A stretch of 64,000 nucleotides of DNA, taken from Oceanospirillum sp964342385 (GTDB lineage Bacteria; Pseudomonadota; Gammaproteobacteria; Pseudomonadales; Halomonadaceae). Positions 60,523 to 64,000 of this stretch are shown one piece after another. Below the pieces are notes generated by a model, which saw only the letters and a program-made list of their open reading frames with translations, did not search any database and had not been told where the DNA came from. The DNA lies in contig CAYFGP010000001.1 in the NCBI GenBank assembly GCA_964342385.1, forward strand, positions 1-64,000, given 5' to 3'. The stretch's first letter is position 1; the number at the start of each line of letters is the position of its first letter. The position numbers were made by a program, and so were the translations under genes.

Positions 60523-60556
60523 AAAAAAAGCCGCATATTCTCATATGCGGCTTTTT
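60523..60556 (-). terminator. Terminator after rpoS
   Basis: A 14-bp stem AAAAAGCCGCATAT / ATATGCGGCTTTTT with loop TCTC; T runs on both strands. It lies 58 bp past the rpoS stop and insulates rpoS from the RNA gene. Confidence 0.92.
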
Positions 60557-60613
60557 CTGAAGTGCGATTGATACATCAATTAAGTAGAGATAGATCAAGT
60601 AAGAGTGTCACCT

Positions 60614-61618
60614 CTACTCATCGAAGATCGACTCCATGGACAGACCTTGCTTCTCCATAATCCGTCGTAAGCGACGCAGCGCTTCAACCTGGATCTGACG
60701 CACACGCTCACGGGTCAGGCCAATCTCTTCACCCACCTGTTCCAGAGTAGAAGGCTCATAACCGTGCAGACCAAAACGGCGAACCACCACTTCAGATTGC
60801 TTCTCGGTCAGCTCTTCCAGCCATAGATCGATATGGGCACTGAAATCATTTTTCTGCAGGGTTTGTGCAGGGTCCATTTCTTCAGTATCAGCGATGGTAT
60901 CAATCAGCGGTTTATCCATATCACCACCCACCGGGTAGTCCATGGAAGTTACACGCTCATTCAGGCCCAGCATCTTCTCAACGGTTTCAACCGGACGATC
61001 CAGTGCATCGGCAATCTCTTCCGGAGTAGCCTCGTGATCCAGCTTCTGCGTCAGCTCACGAGCCGCACGCAGATAAACATTCAGCTCTTTGACCACATGG
61101 ATTGGTAGGCGAATCGTACGGGTCTGATTCATCAGGGCCCGCTCAATGGTCTGACGGATCCACCAAGTGGCATAAGTGGAGAAGCGGAAGCCACGCTCAG
61201 GGTCAAATTTTTCCACCGCGCGGATCAAACCCAAGTTGCCTTCTTCAATCAGATCCAGCAGGGTCAAACCACGATTCAGATAACGGCGGGCAATTTTAAC
61301 CACCAGACGAAGATTACTTTCGATCATACGACGACGGCCAGCTTCATCACCCTTACGGGCTAAACGGCCATAGTAAACTTCTTCTTCGGGGCTCAGTAGA
61401 GGAGAAAAACCAATCTCATTCAAATATAGCTGAGTGGCATCGAGACTCTTTTCTGATTTATCTTCACGGGCCAGAGCACGCTCAAAATCAGAGTCTACGC
61501 TATCGGTTTCAGAGGTGGTGCTGTTTCCAGAGGTGCCACTGAAATCAACATCAAATTCGTTGTTATACTCGCGTTGTAAAGTCGTCATAACAGCATTCCC
61601 ATTGTCCTGTGCCCACAT
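60614..61618 (-). CDS. rpoS: RNA polymerase sigma factor RpoS
   Basis: A 334-residue stationary-phase/general-stress sigma factor. Region 1.2 (DATQLYLNEIGFSPLLSPEEEVYYGRLA), region 2 (NLRLVVKIARRYLNRGLTLLDLIEEGNLGLIRAVEKFDPERGFRFSTYATWWIRQTIERA), region 3 and region 4 (LEQVGEEIGLTRERVRQIQVEALRRLR) are all intact. The start is uncertain: ATG 61618 or ATG 61588; neither has a strong ribosome site, as usual for this translationally controlled gene. The neighbour nlpD, normally just upstream and containing the rpoS promoter, is absent. Confidence 0.97.
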   Translation of the reverse strand: MWAQDNGNAVMTTLQREYNNEFDVDFSGTSGNSTTSETDSVDSDFERALAREDKSEKSLDATQLYLNEIGFSPLLSPEEEVYYGRLARKGDEAGRRRMIESNLRLVVKIARRYLNRGLTLLDLIEEGNLGLIRAVEKFDPERGFRFSTYATWWIRQTIERALMNQTRTIRLPIHVVKELNVYLRAARELTQKLDHEATPEEIADALDRPVETVEKMLGLNERVTSMDYPVGGDMDKPLIDTIADTEEMDPAQTLQKNDFSAHIDLWLEELTEKQSEVVVRRFGLHGYEPSTLEQVGEEIGLTRERVRQIQVEALRRLRRIMEKQGLSMESIFDE

Positions 61619-62066
61619 GTTTTGTGCATAACATGGAGCTCATTATTTTTATTAATACAGGCCTGTCATTGGGGGAGTTGTGAACGCTTACATCCCTTGT
61701 AGTACTTCAGATCACAACGACCAAGGTATTGGCCTTTTTTTGTTTCTGATTCATTTCTAAGTTTTTCCGCATACACATATACTTCTAGGTCTTTTGCGAA
61801 GACAGCCTCAGCTTATTGATTTTATTATGTTTTTATCAAAAAGCCTTCATAGACACTTCACAACACACAAGTCGTTTTTCCGTGACCGGTTCGTCTTGCG
61901 TACTATCAAGCTACAACTTTGGTATGACCAAATGCAACCTTTTTTTAAAAAATTTATTAGAAAGACATGATTGAAAAGGATTCAAGAAGAGAGGCTGTCT
62001 GTTACAAAACGTAAAAACAGCCTTAGTAATCATAGAGATAGCGTAGAACACTAAATATTCGATCGA
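61619..62066. promoter_or_regulatory. rpoS upstream region (no nlpD)
   Basis: 448 bp between the DUF368 gene stop and rpoS. It must hold the rpoS promoter and a long untranslated leader. One weak GGCTGT/ACAGCC hairpin (61992-62021) follows the DUF368 gene. No open frame with NlpD features is present. Confidence 0.55.
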
Positions 62067-62993
62067 TTAATTTTTATTTTTTCCTTGAGAATCAAAGAAA
62101 ATCACTAATAAAAACCCGGTTATCATCAAGATAACAACAGGGACTAACTGAGGATCGACACCGGTTAATAGCTCAAACTCCGTTGGCAGCAGGTTTTCCT
62201 GAGTAATAGGGACCACCTTGCCATGACTATCCAGCTTGTAGGCCAGCAGCTGCTTCCAGGGCCAGATCTGTTGCAGAGAACCCACCAGCACACCGGTCAG
62301 TACTGCCAGGGTCATCGAGCGGAAACGATTAAACAACCAACCCAGTACATGAGAGAAACTGAGCAAGCCCGCACCACAACCCAGGGCAAACCAGGATAGT
62401 GTAATCAGCTCCAGTCCCTTCACTGCTTGAATAATGCCACCATAGATTCCCATTACCAGTAACAAGAAGCTGCCTGAAACTCCGGGTAAGATCATGGCAC
62501 AGATGGCAATTGCCCCCGCGATAAACACCTGCATCGGGTTATCAACACTCAGGCTGGGTACCACATGATTAATCAGGCTCATCAAAATCATTCCAAGCAG
62601 CAAGCCCAATGAGGTCGCTATGGTTCTGCCTTCAATCTGGCGATAGATGACAAACACAGACGCTGTGATCAAGCCAAAGAAAAAAGCCGACAGCAGGATA
62701 GGATGAAATTCCAGCAGATAGCTGATCAGATGAGCCAGTAACAGCAGACTGCTTAAGATACCGCCCAGCAGTGTTAATAGAAACCCTCCATCGACCTTTT
62801 GCCAGACCGCTTTAATGCCTTGCTGACGCCACAGACCAAACAAGGTGGGGTTAACGCTACGGATGGCACCTAACAGGCGTTCATAGATGCCTGTGATAAA
62901 GGCTACGGTACCACCGGAAACACCAGGGACGGCATCTGCCGCCCCCATTGCCATACCTTTAAAAAAAATCTCCAGATGTTGCTGGCTTCTCAT
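62067..62993 (-). CDS. DUF368 membrane protein (PopT-type undecaprenyl-phosphate transporter)
   Basis: A 308-residue polytopic protein with about eight to nine helices. GMAMGAADAVPGVSGGTVAFITGIYERLL at the N-terminus and ILPGVSGSFLLLVMGIYGGII in the middle are the duplicated PGVSGG motifs of DUF368. Family members (PopT) were recently shown to recycle undecaprenyl phosphate across the membrane for envelope polymer synthesis. It lies 2 bp downstream of pcm, in one operon with surE-pcm. Confidence 0.9.
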   Translation of the reverse strand: MRSQQHLEIFFKGMAMGAADAVPGVSGGTVAFITGIYERLLGAIRSVNPTLFGLWRQQGIKAVWQKVDGGFLLTLLGGILSSLLLLAHLISYLLEFHPILLSAFFFGLITASVFVIYRQIEGRTIATSLGLLLGMILMSLINHVVPSLSVDNPMQVFIAGAIAICAMILPGVSGSFLLLVMGIYGGIIQAVKGLELITLSWFALGCGAGLLSFSHVLGWLFNRFRSMTLAVLTGVLVGSLQQIWPWKQLLAYKLDSHGKVVPITQENLLPTEFELLTGVDPQLVPVVILMITGFLLVIFFDSQGKNKN

Positions 62994-62995
62994 AG

Positions 62996-63664
62996 TCAGA
63001 CTTTTCCTTCCAATAAGGGGACAAAACGTACATCGGCCAACACCTCGGTTTTCAGGCCATTAGCGGTACGTTGTACCTGTATCAGCTGTTGTTTGCCCTC
63101 TTCCCCTACAGGCAATATCAGACAACCATCAGGCTTAAGTTGTTCAATCAAAGGCTGTGGAATCTCCACAGGGGCAGCTGTTACCAAAATAGCATCAAAA
63201 GGGGCTTGCTCCGGCCACCCCAGAAAACCATCGCCATGACGTAACTGGACATTATCCAGCGCCAGGGCATCAAAACGTTCCCGTACCTTGCACTGGAAGG
63301 AGCCTATCCGTTCCAGTGTGAAAATTTGATCAAATAATTTGGCTAGCAGTGCGGTTTGATAACCAGAGCCGGTACCTATCTCCAGCATTTTCTTTGGTCG
63401 TTCAGGCAGTGCTAACAAGCATTCTGTCATCATCGCCGCCATCAATGGCTGAGATAGGGTCTGGCTAAAACCGATAGGCAAGGCGATGTCGTCATAAACA
63501 CGATGGGAGATCGCTTCGTCGACAAAAATATGTCGTGGTAGTGTCGACATCTGTTGGAGCAGCTCTTCGTTACAGATGCCCTGTTCTCTTAGACGCTGCA
63601 CCATACGATCCCGGGTCCGCTGGGAGGTCATACCGATCCCTTGCAGATTCCAGCGCTCAGTCAC
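62996..63664 (-). CDS. pcm: Protein-L-isoaspartate O-methyltransferase
   Basis: A 222-residue repair enzyme that methylates isoaspartyl residues in aged proteins using S-adenosylmethionine. PRHIFVDEAISHRVYDDIALPIGFSQTLSQP is the substrate-binding part, and MLEIGTGSGYQTALLA the SAM motif I. The start at 63664 overlaps the surE stop by 8 bp; a start at MTSQRTRDRM (11 codons on) is possible. surE-pcm-rpoS linkage is conserved. Confidence 0.97.
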   Translation of the reverse strand: MTERWNLQGIGMTSQRTRDRMVQRLREQGICNEELLQQMSTLPRHIFVDEAISHRVYDDIALPIGFSQTLSQPLMAAMMTECLLALPERPKKMLEIGTGSGYQTALLAKLFDQIFTLERIGSFQCKVRERFDALALDNVQLRHGDGFLGWPEQAPFDAILVTAAPVEIPQPLIEQLKPDGCLILPVGEEGKQQLIQVQRTANGLKTEVLADVRFVPLLEGKV

Positions 63665-64000
63665 GACCAGACTCCAACAAGTCCTCCAGACCTGATAGCC
63701 AAGCCTGCAGATCTTCCTGAGCAGAATGCTGGGTCATATCCACATGCAACGGGGTTATGCTGATATAACCCTGCTCGACAGCATAGAAATCCGTATCCGG
63801 CCCCGCATCTTTTGTCGGCCCGACACCAGGAATCCAGTAACGCTGTTTGCCCCGGGGATCTTTTGTCGCCACGGGCTCACCCGCTTGATGACGATGACCC
63901 AGGCGAGTTAAGCGAATACCCTTGATCTCCTCGTAAGGCAGATCCGGTACATTGATATTGATAATACTGCCCGCTGGTAGTCGCAGCTGCTTAAAGGCCG
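63657..64000 (-). CDS. surE: 5'/3'-nucleotidase SurE (N-terminal part outside window)
   Basis: The reading frame is open from 63657 to the window edge with no start needed inside it; a GTG at 63872 is internal. The visible C-terminal 113 or so residues contain INVPDLPYEEIKGIRLTR, DPRGKQRYWIPG and the ending EQGYISITPLHVDMTQHS, all typical of SurE, a metal-dependent survival-protein phosphatase acting on nucleoside monophosphates. The catalytic N-terminal half is missing because of the window border. Confidence 0.96.
   Translation of the reverse strand, partial: AFKQLRLPAGSIININVPDLPYEEIKGIRLTRLGHRHQAGEPVATKDPRGKQRYWIPGVGPTKDAGPDTDFYAVEQGYISITPLHVDMTQHSAQEDLQAWLSGLEDLLESGRD

Noticed and set aside
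63657..63872. A complete short gene starting at GTG 63872
   Set aside because: The same frame stays open to the window edge and continues to match SurE, so it is the 3' part of surE.

Overview
The window is a chromosomal segment of a marine-type gammaproteobacterium. The protein families and gene order (surE-pcm-rpoS-fdxA-mutS, recA-recX, alaS-lysC-csrA-tRNA-Ser) most resemble Oceanospirillaceae and the Pseudomonas side of the class; this assignment is inferred by eye. There is no prophage, insertion sequence, rRNA operon or CRISPR array.

Layout. 1-4559 (minus): tRNA-Ser, csrA, lysC, alaS. 4942-5844: a lipase-like lipoprotein. 6082-21780 (minus): a 17-gene aryl-polyene (APE) type II polyketide/lipid pigment cluster with ketosynthases, a chain-length factor, ketoreductase, dehydratases, two ACPs, an aryl-AMP ligase fused to a dehydratase, acyl- and glycosyltransferases, a thioesterase, a LolA-like carrier and an RND exporter. 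A small exported protein and an Sfp-type phosphopantetheinyl transferase, which probably charges the two ACPs, are divergent from it. 23529-25344: recX and recA with a clear LexA box. 25697-27739: topB. 28113-34051: aldehyde dehydrogenase, atypical membrane dipeptidase, BCCT transporter and RidA-like protein, with a divergent LysR. 34048-34553: a YefM-YoeB toxin-antitoxin pair with a palindromic operator. 34983-38588: two genes of unknown function and a TauE/SafE permease. 38616-44577: a GntR/FCD regulator with an operator-like palindrome, an L-2-haloacid dehalogenase with all family catalytic residues, and glcDEF glycolate oxidase. 44709-45455: a second lipase-like lipoprotein. 45791-56416: alkaline-phosphatase-superfamily phosphodiesterase, LysR, a Tat-exported peptide-type ABC importer with a fused double ATPase, a Na/Pi cotransporter and a HAD phosphatase, which together look like an organophosphorus uptake and breakdown module. 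56671-64000: mutS, fdxA, a long CsrB/RsmZ-type RNA, rpoS, a DUF368 transporter, pcm and partial surE.

Two observations stand out. First, the gap between fdxA and rpoS encodes, on the minus strand, an RNA of about 380 nt with about 25 GGA motifs, a strong terminator and a GacA-type upstream site about 170 bp before its probable start. This is the position of rsmZ in Pseudomonas, but the RNA has the size of CsrB, and its presumed target protein CsrA is encoded in the same window. Second, degenerate 15-bp tandem repeats (pentapeptide repeats when coding) recur in unrelated places: the topB tail, the AMP-ligase linker, an ApeO insertion, the GntR N-terminus, the glcD tail, the middle of glcE and one intergenic spot. 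They look like a general expansion process in this genome.

The conserved backbone mutS / recA-recX / alaS-lysC-csrA is split by accessory blocks: the APE cluster lies between recX and alaS, and about 31 kb of catabolic and transport genes lies between recA and mutS.
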